Of a DNA stretch of 64,000 nucleotides, positions 1 to 13,300 are shown in pieces. The stretch spans positions 124,001-188,000 of the forward strand of contig JAHQIW010007201.1 in NCBI GenBank assembly GCA_019055375.1, given 5' to 3'. This DNA is from Parelaphostrongylus tenuis. Its lineage: Eukaryota; Nematoda; Chromadorea; Rhabditida; Metastrongylidae. The position numbers and the translations under genes are program-made. The notes under the pieces are model-generated. The model searched no databases, was not told where the DNA came from, and worked only from the letters and a program-made list of their open reading frames with translations. How positions within the stretch are numbered: the stretch's first letter is position 1; the number at the start of each line of letters is the position of its first letter.

Positions 1-430
1 AAACTTTCGAGTGATAGCTAACAGTCTAGTGGAAGTTCTTCATCTAGCGAGAAATTCTCGTTTAGGAGAGAACGCCATATGTGAGCCAAATGTGAGTAAT
101 AAGCAATGAATTTATATGCTGCCAGTTGCATGTATAAAACAGCAAAGATCTTGACTTCTGTGCGGATCCTCATTTCGTGCTCTTAGAGTTAAGTGCAGCC
201 GTTTGGAAAATCGAATTCGACTACTCGAAGAATGAATTCCTAGATGGGCGAAATATTTGAGTGATACATGTATTTGACCACGCTGTTGATGAGAAATTCC
301 AGATTAGAAATAATTGAACTAGATATAAACTATATATTTCAACTTTGTTGAGTAGTTAAACATAAATTTTGTCTCTCCGTTAAGTTCGAATCTCACAAAA
401 ACATTTTATGCATGACATCTCCAAACGCAC

Positions 431-912
431 CTGGTCCATGTTGTCCATCTCGTTCACCAATGTAATCGGTAGCATACGATAGCGAGAATAAAATGGCATT
501 GTGCACTGGTCAAAGGAAGCCCGTTTTTCCGGGGTACAAGCGGAGATCTATGCAAAAGACGCTGAGAGGGAAACAAATGATAAACGACTGCTAACTGATA
601 TCCTCTACCTGTGGCCCCACCCGTTGAGGATCTTTTGGTCCATTTACCGGCACAATTGGAGCTGGACCCACTGGGCAAATGTCTGGTGAGGACATGGCTC
701 GGAGGATCTAGAATTATTCGATTTATAATATGATTCAAAATAGAAAGATAAACGGTAAATACCCTAATAGGCGTATCTCCACATTTGACGCGCACGAGTT
801 CTTCAGTACAGTCCACGAATTTGGGCAGCACGTTACGGAATGAGCTTAATGTGAACTGCTTCACTGTGGAGAGTGTTGAACGAATACATTTGGCAAATGA
901 CGGCTCTTGAAC
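431..912 (-). CDS. Three exons of a cysteine-rich T20D4.11/DUF19-like protein (partial, runs off left edge)
   Basis: Three minus-strand exons join in phase 0: 912-763 (50 codons, acceptor TTTGCAG, donor GTATTT), 707-609 (33 codons, donor GTAGAG) and 547-431 (39 codons, acceptor CATAG, donor GTGCGT). The first has spaced cysteines (FAKC, VDCTEEL, VKCGD). The second is a proline-rich linker (ICPVGPAPIVPV). The third opens a new module with ACTPEKRASFDQC, the same C-x10-C opening seen in exons near 18.5 and 7 kb. Module order matches the large gene at 3.9-20.5 kb, so this is either its 3' continuation or a tandem paralogue; exons linking 912 to 3866 were not found. Donor and acceptor signals and unbroken phase make coding status likely. 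Function unknown; the family is secreted and nematode-specific. The family assignment rests on remembered cysteine spacing, not on a search. Confidence 0.6.
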
Positions 913-2389
913 CTGCAAATCATAATTCGTGCGTGGCCCGATTAATGTCTACATGGAAAGTCGTCTACAGAGAAAACTTATGTGCACAAATTACCAGACT
1001 GAACGGAACAAACTACACCTAAGCCACATCTCAAAAATTACAATACCTCTAATTGCAGGCGTTCTATCTACTGGGCGGATTAAGGTGTAATCAAAGATCC
1101 AAAAAACCGAAACGGACCTAATCACTGATTTACTAATCGACGAGCAATACTCATTCTCCACTGTTTCATTCAAAGCTCTCAAGTAATTCCAGGTAATTTT
1201 TATAGTCTGATAGAATATTTATAACCTTTCAGAGGTCTGTTATATGCCATCTCTAGTGGTAGACGTACGTTTCGGCATTCTCGCACGCCTCATCTGCACT
1301 ACATGCCTTTCGGTTCACCCTACAGCTAATGGTAGCACTGGCGGAGATTTATTACTTTACGTCAATTGATAATACCACTCAAAGTTGCGGTCTAGAGTGA
1401 TTTTGATTCGGTGGTTTATGGGTGCTGAATACGGCAGAAAGCAATACCTTCCAATCAAATATATTGAGACGTCGCTCAAAAATTCAACATTGTCTGGTAG
1501 AATGTTTTAGCCTTTCAGCCTTTCAGCTCTTTATGATTAATATGATCTCTTCGGTCATTATCCAGTCTGTCAGACATTGAGGAATTTTTTCAAGTAATCA
1601 AACTGCCGAGTCTTGACTACCTTTACTAATCTATTCCACGAGCATCCCATATCTCTGGGCAACTAATGACTGGGCCACATTGAGAGTTTCCAGGCTACAG
1701 ATACAGCATTAAAAGCAGAACAAGAACGATGTTGTTCTTTTCGGAGACTTACATCGACCTAGAGAATGGACCCTCGCTGCGCTGAATTGGCAGATTACTT
1801 ACGTGTAAAGACAAGTCAAATTAGAAAAGTCTGCAGTTAAGTGATTTGGAAGTACACTGTCGATTAGGAGTCGCTTTCTCAAATAAACTTTCCCCCGTCC
1901 ATTTTGGGAGAATGTGGCAGGTTTTCGTGAGTAAATCTAGCTCTTCGATTTAAAATTTAGCAGATTATGCGCGTCTATCAAAAGCTAAACCCTGTAAAGT
2001 GAGTAAACCTCATTCTCTAAATCCCGAAAGAGATCCGATATAGTCGAGTTCAAAAGGACGAGACCGGAGAGCTCCTAAAATCCCACAGCCATTTTAGTTG
2101 TTCAAATATTGAGGAGCTAAGGTGACGATCCGTATCTACAATCCATATTCCCTCGTATACGAGTATTTTATGGGAGACATCATCATACAAGCAGGAAGAA
2201 TAGGGTATGATATCATTGGACTGCCTGTAACACGAAGACGCCAACCATTACACTATGTTAATGACACCAGGAGGACTATTTCTCAGAAAATGCGTTATTA
2301 GAAGTGTGGGCGAGGGTAGCATCCTCGTCAACACAAGTTTAGCTATAAATATGGATTCACTCAAGCAACGAACAACCTAGAAAGAACTA
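913..2389. other. No gene supported; repeat arm at about 1221-1320
   Basis: No exon is convincing. A short minus-strand open stretch near 1000-1180 has one possible cysteine (NEYCSSISKS) but no clean acceptor. Positions 1221-1320 match one arm of the inverted-repeat element at 16166-16566 (AGGTCTGTTATATGCC, GTAGACGTACGTTTCGG). Confidence 0.4.
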
Positions 2390-3060
2390 TTGAAACAATG
2401 TCAAAAAATACGAGCTTTGACCACGTTCGTCGTTGAAGCACCGACCTTAAGCTATGAAAAGACAAAGTCGAAACATTCGAATATGGGTTTGAAGAAGGTC
2501 TACAGTAATGATTGTAGATTCTGCAAGGTTATCAATAGAGATTTTAATGCTAAGCTTGGACATGGAAGAACGTCTGAAAGACGTAACAATGGAGCACACG
2601 GTTAGGGTGGAGTGAGCAGGATGAGCAGTTGTGTAAATTATTTATGACTACCAAGACCACCTTTTTGCTAACTTGGAATTTCACAAGCAGAGGCTCTTAG
2701 TGTTGGATGTGGGTGTCTCCTAATGAAGAGTACTATAACGAAATTTTATAGTAAACGGGGTTCTGCCTGACTGAGCGCTACTGTTGTAGCAAAATTCTAA
2801 ATGAGACTGCACTAATGTCTCCTTCGCACAACATTCTATTGCGGTGAAAGGAGAGAAATCCTGTGAGGTCTAAAGATGAACTTCCATTATCACCATAAAT
2901 TGGGATTTACTTAAAGATTACTGGGCTCTTGGAGAAGTCATTACTCGTAACGTCGATCAAAAAGGAGATGAAAAAAAATATCAGAAGAGAAGAGCAGTAG
3001 TCATGTAAAGATGCAGAGACTTAGTAGAGGATTCGGCAAAGCCCGCTAAAACTTCTTTGA
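2390..3060 (+). pseudogene. Decayed RTE-type LINE endonuclease remnant
   Basis: The plus-strand frame from 2390 to 2605 contains INRDFNAKLGHGR, matching the GDFNAKxG motif of the apurinic endonuclease of RTE-like non-LTR retrotransposons. About 100 bp later another frame reads WMWVSPNEEYYNEIL, resembling the WTWESPNG...EIDHIL block of the same domain. Stops and frameshifts break the region, so it is a fossil. It lies between the left exon block and the main cysteine-rich gene, probably in an intron or intergenic gap. Confidence 0.5.
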
Positions 3061-3865
3061 GTCCAAAGCCAAGATGATCGTATTCCGACGCCTAGACGGA
3101 ACAGCTAGAATTTTCAAAGGCAATAAAGAAAATTATCCACGATTGCGAGCAAGACCAATTTGATGAGCACATCTTCTTGTTTTTATGAGAATAATAAAGG
3201 ATGGATTTCTTATGCCACCGGCAGTACTATCTAGAATCTGACATGCTATATTATCGGTGAGAAATGAACAACATTTGATTCGCACAGGATTAGACTTGAA
3301 CAACGAAAAGCCTCCCTCCTGTTCCATTAACTCACTAACTGGGCCCTTCACACGTTGTTTGTCAAAATGCCGGGTTCCTCACTGAATGGAAAATTAGTAA
3401 GATCATGTTATTGTTGAATTAGACCTCCACGACATCGTCGAACATTGCCCAAATTATTTGTTCTCTTACGTTCAAAGTTTCCACTCGGGTCTGGTCTTCT
3501 TAAACAAATATAACAGGACGTTGGACAAAAATAAAATCATTTGAACAAAAAGGGTATTGGAAAGGTTCAGTACTACAGATCACATTCTCAATAAAAAGAC
3601 TCATTAAAGTTTTGCAAAAGTAAGGAAAGCCGCTCCGGCTTACTTTACCGTTTTGGACAAAAGTTCTGACTCATTAGGAAAAGGGATAGCGGAGTCTTAG
3701 CGATGCAGTCATTACGAAAAGGATTCTGGTTTGACCCCTCCCTGACGCTCTCGTGAAATGAACATGAGAACGCCTTAGCTCGGCTATCCCTAATATTGCA
3801 AAGATAATCAACTCGATCAGCATTCTTATGGAACCATACCATTCCTAAGAAATCGTTTTTCTCAC
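3061..3865. other. No gene supported
   Basis: Open frames on the minus strand at 3133-3351 and 3645-3842 lack the cysteine spacing and splice sites of their neighbours. The stretch may hold more decayed LINE sequence downstream of the endonuclease remnant, but no motif is clear enough to claim. Confidence 0.35.
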
Positions 3866-4386
3866 CTGCGCGAATACACAGCTAAGGTTGTCGTCAATGG
3901 CTTGAGTGGGATCCGCTTGATCACAAATACCCTCGCCGGCAAGGATCATACAGGAAGAGATAACGCACGGCGTACGTCCGGACAACAGGAATGAAGCACA
4001 TTGACGGAATTCGTCTGAAATACGTTTCGTGTTCACTTATCAAAATTGCTTTACCTACTTTCTTGGATTTTAGGCTCCACTGCTAGAAGCTGACCAACCG
4101 GTCAGATTGCATCCACCGGCGAACACTGGTGCAAGACTGTTCACGTTCTTGATCATAGCCTGAAGTCCGCCTTGGAAAAGTTCTTCTATTCGACTTCCGA
4201 TATCGTTCAGTGGAGCAGCACAATGGTCGATGATCGCTTCCTCTTCAAACGAACAGCCGACACCGATGACCTTACCGACTGAAAATAATAGAAGGTAATA
4301 GAAGAATGCATGTCAATTTCAAACTGTTGGAGTTCATTTGTCAACAAGAATCACTTACCGGGTTCAGTGGCTTCCGGATATTTTCG
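3866..4386 (-). CDS. Exons of sixth cysteine module, with alternative end
   Basis: Exons 4386-4359 (28 nt, KYPEATEPG), 4278-4099 and 4014-3866. Blocks: GVGCSFEEEAIIDHCAAPL, APVFAGGCNLT, then DEFRQCASFLLSGRTPC, VISSCMILAGEGICDQAD, NLSCVFAQ, ending at donor GTGAGA. The 84-nt intron uses donor GTTGGT. If that donor is not used, the 4278 exon reads 11 more codons to a TAA at about 4063, giving a shorter protein. The 28-nt exon needs phase 0 but the preceding exon ends in phase 1. Confidence 0.6.
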
Positions 4387-7300
4387 CTGCATCAGGAATC
4401 ATGAACAATATTTATAGAGAAAGGAAAGGGAAAGTGAGAAAAACAGCAACGTATCATGGACTTTGTGTCAGTATGATGTGTGGATAGTTTCAATGCCACA
4501 AATTTGGTTGAAATACTACATTAATGAGTCGCTTTTGTGATGAGACTACGCCCATATATATGTGCGGATTATTTGCTCATAAACAATTAGGAGGTTACAC
4601 ATAAATACTACTTACTCGGTAGCTGGCTGGCCAATTTGCACCGAGAATCGATAGCAGTTGCAAATCTTGTAACATATTTGATCACCCAGTCAGACGTCTC
4701 CTCACCGCATTCAGTCTGAAGCGAGAAGCATTTGGAAAAACAGAACCTATCAAGCAACGGTATTATCTTGCCTGAATCGGGGCAATCGCGCAAGTGAGTA
4801 GAGCATTGGCTGACAAACATGCTTGTGTTGGCGCACCTCGTGAGAACGTCGTCACACACTCCTTCACGGTGTCCTCGGCGGAAATCCTTCGAAGGCATTG
4901 ACGGATCTGATGGAAGAAAGTATTAGAGCGGTGCAGGCAGTGTAGAGACCCTTCGGTAATGCTTTTTAAGGGCTTGTTAATATCATTTCCGTTTTGCTAA
5001 TTCGTCTTATATTCGTTAAAACTTCAATGTATTTATTGTGTCGGAACCCCAATGCTACCAGCCATGCAGAAGTCATTGTTTACGGATAACCTCGTATGGG
5101 AGTTGTCGAACCGATGAGCCATGAAGTTACGTAGCACACTCACTGCAGCAGAATATTTCCTAAGAGATGGGGATAAGGTCTCATGGAGTGATATCTGTTT
5201 ACATCACATCAGCGAAACTCTCAGGTACCTTTCAAGGGCAAAGAAGCAAACACAAGCCTTTTTTATGTTGGCTGGGTCACTGCTTAGTTAACGGAACTAC
5301 AGGAGATACAGGTGATTCCTTATGTTAACCTCTCATTCTCTTAACATAGCCGCCCGGTATGCATTGGATTCAGCAGATCTGATGGTGAATAGAGAAGAAT
5401 GATTTTAATTCGATGATTATCAGCTAAGATTGGTTCCAGTAGTTAGAACAGCAGCTGTAAGAATCTGCAATTTTTTTCCTACAAATCATAATCTATTATA
5501 TCTCAGTAAAATGAAAGCTCTACTTTAGACAAAGAATTAAGTGCTTAATTATGTCGTTTTAGGCGCCTTTGCTTGCAGTAAAAGTTCCCTCACAATCAAA
5601 AGAGACAAGAATAACACATGGTTCGTAAATGGCTGGGTGGCACAAAACACAACATATATGTTGTAAAAATTTCAAAGCTAAGTTAATAGTTTTCCACTGG
5701 CAAACATGCTCGAAACGGAATAGCTGCTATCCAGTAACAATCCCCCTATAAGTCCTCTAAACTGCTCGAAAAATTCGACCACTAATAACAGTAGTCGTAT
5801 AAGCACAGGTGATGAACAGAAACTAGCACCATCCGACCCACTTCAAGTATATTGCTGAAAAATCTGGTATCGTCGACCATGTGCATAGTGACCGTACCAT
5901 GCGTAACGATAAAAAAATTTACTCATAATTTGTTACCAAATTATTAAAATGAAAACTAAAGATGTGACGATGCAACAAAATCACCGGAATTTTCGTATAC
6001 GTGGATTATAGTGCAGAGCATGCGAATATGTTGAGACAGGTGTTTGCATTTCAAGGCAAGCTGCCATAAGTAAACGATGTTGTGAAAATCATAAGACAAA
6101 ATAAGGCCTTTACACACGGGGAACTTGCGATCTGCAAAGCTATTATTGCAGCCCTATTTGATTAGTTTATACAACCCGTTATCACAAATTACTGAGCATC
6201 CAAGCGCCTCGCATTCCACTCTTTCATCGTACTCATCGTCTTAAAACGGCTTTGAACATTCCAAGTGTTGTTTCGGCAACTGATTCGCGTCGTCTTCTTC
6301 ATTAATGAGTTATAGAATACTGGACAGATGATTCTCCTTGAAATCTCCGAGGTAGCCAAACTGAGGCGATTCCACGCGTTTAGTTGATTATTGCAAGAGT
6401 GTTGAGAGACCGCGTTGAGCCAGAGCATCGTATCACCTCGGAACCTGATACGTTACACCACTAAACACTGTACTACCATATCCATATTACTACAGTACCT
6501 AGCAGGATTTGGGAAAAACTTCTTAGATAACTCAATTGAACTTCTGACCTTTTTATACTGTTCACTGCCCTCACCGCAAGCATATGAAAACATCGCCGTC
6601 ATGCCTTTAGCCCATAACGGATGACAAGTGATGTCGGTAACACATGTCTGAAATAAGAAGAAACATTGTAAGATCACATCGATTTCTAACTAAACTACGA
6701 CAGTGCACTTCTCTTAGCCTATTTCAGTTAATACTACAGTTTTCCAAAAACAAAAAAGTCGAAAGGTGCACTGAACTTTCAAACTATCAGTAGTAAATAT
6801 ACCTTCAAGGAAAGTTTGTCTTACCTGAAACTTTTTGAACTCTTCACAAGCATCTTCAATTTGCCTTGGTACTTTAATTACCGACAATGGATGAGGTTGG
6901 AAAGAGGTCAATGGTCGCACGCATTGCTCGAACCTACAAGCCTCTGAAGATGTTTGCAAAAAATATGAAGGAAAACCTCTGCCTTGGGGACGACAAAGAT
7001 GTTCTTGACGTTGTTGATGTTTAAAGATGTTGACAAAATTCCAGATTTTTTGGGCTAGGTTGGTAGCCTAAACGTTTCAACAGCAATCTACACACTTCTT
7101 CTGCTGTTCCGCATTGCATGTGATTGGTATGTGTGGTTGCGGCACTGATGGTACGGTTTTGACTGACGGAGCACTGGGCAATAGTGGCACTGCAGTGTTA
7201 AGTGGACGAGCTACTGGTGCGACACCAGGACGCCTAAATAAAGCTTTTTAATTGCTCGGGAACAAACGGAAGAAACTATGATTCGCTTACACCAACATGC

Positions 7301-10300
7301 TTTACAAATGCTTGCTGACTTTCCAAAGGAACATCTTTCATAATTCTGTGATTTTTTTCAAATCATTTAGAGAAATAAGAGGACAGGTGTGAAATCCGAG
7401 GTAAAACCAGAGTGTAAATTACTTTGTTATTCTTCTCTACACATGTTTTGGCCTATTATTCTACCTTGTGGGTGGTGGTAACGTGGGCCGTTTCACTGGG
7501 CGAGCAATAATTTCGTCAAGATTCGTCGGTGGCTCATGCGGGCAGCCTTCTTCTTCACCGATTTGGCTCATCTAAATTCAAAATAATAAATAAGAATTAC
7601 TCAGTCGTTCAAGGAATTTGGTTTCCAGATAGAGTACATCTCTGAAGAAGTTAAAAGTTTCTTCAAAGTTAAGTCGATCTTGAAATCTACTGCAGCGAAA
7701 AGTTAGACATTATCGTAAATATTGCAAGCAATAGTTTCCCGACAGAAAATATCGCAACCACGCTTGGTAAGCAAAAATGGAGAAACGAACTACCTGATTT
7801 TTGAGTGTTCTGAGATCAGTTAAAGCTTTGGCATCGCACTGTTGCTGAACGGCTTTTTCACCACAATCAAAGGTATTGCGAATGAGATAGAATGACTTGC
7901 AAAGAAGCGCTTCACTGTGAATTCCCTATAATACCATGAATGGAAAAATTAATAACACGAGAAAAATAATCATAACAGCAACATAAATAACAGAAACTAC
8001 AGCGACGACAAAAGCGACCACAATAAGCAGCAATATTAATAAGAAAAACAAGCGACAGTAAATGTTTCAAATTTCTGGTTTTTTATTGGAATTTATCAAT
8101 GTAAAAGTAAGTCAAGAAAGTATGCAGAGCTTTGCACGAACCATATAAATGAAATTATGGGCGAACAATTATAGTTTTTCCACTCCAATAACCTAGGTGC
8201 CATCACCTGCATCATCATGTTGACGGTGTTTCCTAAACCGGCAAGGTTACTCTGGCAGTTAGACGCCTCTCCAGCTTGTGAAGCCAGCTTGACTAAACAC
8301 TCTCTATGGGAAGATAGTAACGGTCGAGAGTCAATTGAGCAGATTGGGGCGAGACCAATCCTGAAAAAAAATCGAATTATTCAAATCAAAGAAGTATAGA
8401 ACAGTTTTCATTCAATCGCGGCAGAAATGACCAATGTTTTGTCCTGAAAGCTAGCACTAGACTGATACAAAGCTTTATTGTGGCAAAACTTGCGACACTT
8501 TCGCTTTTCAGTGCTGAAATGATTCGAGTAGGTTTGTAGAAGATCTTTCAGCTTATAAAGCAGCCTTAGCAATGGGTTCGAGTCGATATCCTCTCAAGTG
8601 AAATACTGCACAACGACCGAAATAAACTATTTGATATCCTTATTTTACTGTTTTTAGCAATGCTATGATGCTGTAAATTGTAAATGTACATCTAGGAATG
8701 CTGAGTGATATGCAAACTTCATCTAGCAACGATGAATTTTGTAACAACTTCATGTTTGCATATAGACACCATACTGCATAATTATCCTCATTTCCTCAAA
8801 GTACCTAACCTGAAGTTTCATCATTCGCGGAGGAATTTAGCACTAGATAAGTGAGTTCGTAAGAATAGGAAAATCAGCTAAACTGAATATCTGATTGCTG
8901 ATCAAGCCAGAGATAATAACAGATGAGAGAGGGCTCACATGACTTCACTTTACTAGTCTTCGTAAGCTACAGTTTCACATGGTCTCTTTCATACGCAAAA
9001 CTATAAGCACATCATAGTTCATCAGCAGAGTTTTCGACATATTGACTAGCAGTTACTGTGGAATCAATTGATGACGAGTATTTTAATGCTAGTACAGTTA
9101 CGGTAGCTCACTCGCATCAACCCATAGTGGCGAATCTATAGTAAAAATAACAAAGGATACATTGATTAACGACTTTCTTTTGATCATGGCACTGCTATTT
9201 AGCAGTATTTTCTTAGATGACTATACTATTATTACAAGATGATGAAAAATTTCACTCGATTATCATTACGACCTCTTCGTCTTCTTCGGAACCGATAATG
9301 CAAGCCGACTGCCCACAGTCGTTTGTCCTCGCGTTGTAGGGTTCTCGTTATTGTTCGAATGAATTTTCATCAGCGGATGACCAGTCGAATGAAGTAACCT
9401 CACTTGGCGAAGTCGTTAAGAGACTTGGCATATAAAATCGTTCGCCATCGATTCTCAGTCGGATAAATCAAAGTGTCAAATACAGCCACCGCCATCGCAG
9501 AGAAATCCTTGCTGCAAGGCAGTAAACTTGTTTTCAAATCTCAAGAAGCAATGTTTGCCAGTGGTGATGGCGAGAGATCTCGTCCAGTGCAAGTGTCTAC
9601 TGATAAACCCGTAAAGAAACACTTCGGAAGAATTTAACACGTGGGTGACGGAAAGAGAGGACAATCATACAAGCCGTGAATGAGTTCATACATAACCTCA
9701 GCTTAATTCAGTTGATTCGGGGGAAGGCACCGAAACGACTGAACCAAATTTGAAGATTTCTTCACTTATACAGCCTTTTATGGGTTTGATGACACATATA
9801 CACATCTCAGGCTACTGAGCGGTATGCAAAACATTCGAGCATCAGGCGGAAGATGATCTCACATTTCATCCATGCCGCCGAGGGTATGAGTGGAAGGCGG
9901 GTTCATTCCTCGCATGATATTACATATCTTGCATACCATTTGATAGGCGCAGACTTGACGAAAGTTGAGGCCATTGTCATGTGAAGGTCCAACGATTCAG
10001 AATAAGAAATTCACTGAGAAATTTTCCCGATGAGCAAAGGCGAGGTTGTTATTAAAGCATTTATTCATTCACAAGAGTCGACGTTTTGGCGGTTTGGCCT
10101 TCTTCGAAGCCCGAACTGATCATTACCGAGGCTAAGCTGATCGTCATATATGGTACACAATAAGTAAGTTAATCCTACAGTTACCGGAGTGTTATTTAAA
10201 GTACAAGCTATAGCCGTTTAAACACAATTACCTGGCCAATGTGTTCAGCGGACTTGCGAACGAGCATCGCTTCTGAATTTTGAAAACACTAGCATGAAGA

Positions 10301-13300
10301 CATTTTTCGTATCTGCTGTACAGTTCACAGATATGAACCACCACCGACGAGTTCTCGGTGGCAATCTGTAACGACTTTTCTTAAAAACAATTTCGCATTA
10401 CTCTTGAACAGAGTGATTACTTTTTTAGAGTAATTTTAAGAACTATCTCTGAGTAATCTATAGAGTTGTTTTCTTCTACCCATTTCACATTCCAAAACAA
10501 TTCTTTTCAATTTGAAAAAAAGAAAGTATTGAGAGGCGATACTCTCCTTTAACAACACAGAACCGTGTCTAGTTCTCTTGCAATCTCCTAGTAATTTTGA
10601 GAAATTAGAAACCTTGAGGATTCGAAAAAGCGACCAGGTAATAGAAGAGACTTTTTTCTACCGAATTACAGTCAGATTTCTGGAAAAAAGAAAACGGACT
10701 TAAAGTAATAAAATTCCGTGGGACGTAAACATTTGGAAAGCATATCGGGAAATATAATTGTGTTCTAATGAATAAAGTATCCCACGTTCATCTGTCCTCA
10801 TTGCGAAATACGAGTCACACGTGACAAAGGAGCACAAGGGGTTTTGTAAACATCAGAAAATAAAGCTTTCATTTTGGTGAAACAATAAAGACTTTATCCT
10901 GTAGACAATAACTAGTAGATACTAACATTCTCTAATGGAGTAAATATAGTTTACTTTGCGTTGAGTTATGATTTGAACTGAATGCGACCGCTGCTTTCGC
11001 ACGAGAAAGCAATTCACATCTGACCCGTACTGTCAAGTTACCCGTACCAATAAATATCATTCATTACGGTCATATTTACGTAAATAAAGACTGATTTTGA
11101 ATAAAAACAACCAAGTGGGGCAGAAAAAGTACTTCAAGTAGGAAGTTGAGGTGTTGGAATTGTGTCAACTGCTTGTTGATCTCCAACAATTCGACGAGAC
11201 ACGCAAGAGCACCGTTTTCCTGAAATTACGTCTATGTGCTTTTCGCATTTTCATTTGTTTGATTGATATCGTCATCATTAGCACTATAAAAATTTGTTTC
11301 TCTTTCTTTAGTTCTCCAAGCGACTCGTAAATTCAAGTTCTTTGAGGGTCGTTTAGAAACTTTTTGTCAGAAAATTTTTATTCATTCATGTGCATAGCAA
11401 TAATAGTCGTAGTAGTTACAGCAGAATATGTTATGAGGCGCTTATATTTAGTTTTTTTTTTCTGCGACAACAAAAATATACACAATCCCCCGACCAGGAA
11501 ATCCCAACAACTGTTTTTCAGTATTGGAACCGGTCATCGGGATGCGCTCCAATTGCCTAATCCACGAGGGGGTCGACGAAATGATTGCGGTGCGAGAAGA
11601 CGCAGGTATTCGGCGATTATTGTCTGAGCGACAATGGCGATTACCATATCCGTCAGAGCCCACAAAAACGATTATCAACTTATCGTTCAAATAATCTTGT
11701 CCAATGAATTTTTAAAGTTACTGAAAGATGCTAAGATGAGGGTCCATATCGCAAATTTGATAAAAGTTGAATAAACTTTTATCATTCAGATCATATGAAA
11801 TAAGGAACCGTCGTATTTTTTTATTAATAGATCGGCACAAGAATGATAGCTGACGAAAGTGCGAATTGCTTGAAAATCCTACAACTTACTCTTTGATAAT
11901 GAGAATGTAAGTGGTGCGAGGAGACCCTGGTATGACCCTTATCAAGGCTGACCGAAATCAACGAGTAAAAGGTGAATATAGTAAAATAAGAATACCTTTC
12001 GTTTCGAGTGTTTTTAAGACTCAAAATTTCAATATGCCTGATTATAATTTTGTGAGCCATGCATACAAGATCACATGCATGGCTCAAAAAATGATTATCG
12101 GACATATTGAAAAAAAAGTATCCTTATCCCTCGTTTTTAAAACCTTTTTTTTACTTTCCGTCCCTTCTAGTATTCTTTTTTACTTCGTCTTTTTTTCAAC
12201 CTGTTACATGAGGTTTATTTCACACCTGCTCGTCTGTACAGCGCGTCATCTTCGTTTCAAGACGGAACTCGTCCGCGTTTGCTCTCGGCGCCGGAGTGGT
12301 ATTTTCGTTCTCTCGTGACTCTAAACATTTCCTCTCGATGACCATATCATTTATGATCTCTTGTAATTCGATAACCTGAAAAGTCGATGTCAAGGATAAA
12401 AAAATTCTATCACTGTTTTCACAAGCGATCACTAAAGGGTTCAGTTTAGAGAAGTGAATTTTTCTGCGTGTGATATCAATCTCAATGTCATTGGTAAAAC
12501 TGTCCTATTAGTTCAGTGCCTTCTTCTTATTGTCACCAATCTCAAACCAGAATCTGCAGAAAAGGGGTCCATCTACCGGCGAGAAATCATCGCAACTGTG
12601 AAATGATTAAATTCCCCAAACTGGATGCTTCTCTCGACTCACAAAGATTCGCGGATGAATCAGTAAAGATTGAAATACTCAGGTGATTGTAAAAACATCA
12701 AAAGGATAAAGGATAAACCTCTTGGCGTTAATCAATCCCTGAGGGATGCGCCATGCATTCGACTTCAAATCATGACTTCGTTTAAGGTGATTGAATGCAT
12801 ATCTGGCCTTTACAATGACTCGCGGTGGCCTCCCGCTGAAGCGAGTCAACGCTGCTTATCCTCCCAGACAAGTCTGAGACCAGTCTGGTACCAATTCACC
12901 GACGCCGGAGGGATGGATGACTTAGTGAGCTATGAGCGCGAGATCGAACCATTGACCTCGTGTGCGACGCAGAGCACCTCTAACCACAGCGCCACAAAGA
13001 AACATTAACGGTGGAAATGGATCAACTTTCTTGCTAGGAGTAGCCTATACTACAAATTATGGCAATCAAATAATTTGAGTAAGGGTGAACTTACAAAATT
13101 TTGTGCATCCACCTCGCACACGTCATTCATTGTCACTATAGCACAGTCAAGGTTAGCATTAAACGCTTCCAATGCTTCACATTCAGTCTTGGCCTCCTGC
13201 AGAAAAAAATTTTTCCTCAAATCAGAAACATAGTTTTCTAGAAAAAATGAACTGCACTCAACTCACTCGTACTCTACACTTCGATTTCTCTAATGTGTTC

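Noticed and set aside
11364..12318. Overlapping frames of 80-135 codons
   Set aside because: They straddle a palindromic repeat and intron sequence of the cysteine-rich gene, with no motif or splice context.
12670..13008. 112-codon frame with repeated motif also at 60539-60838
   Set aside because: Both are translations of SINE family 1, not genes.
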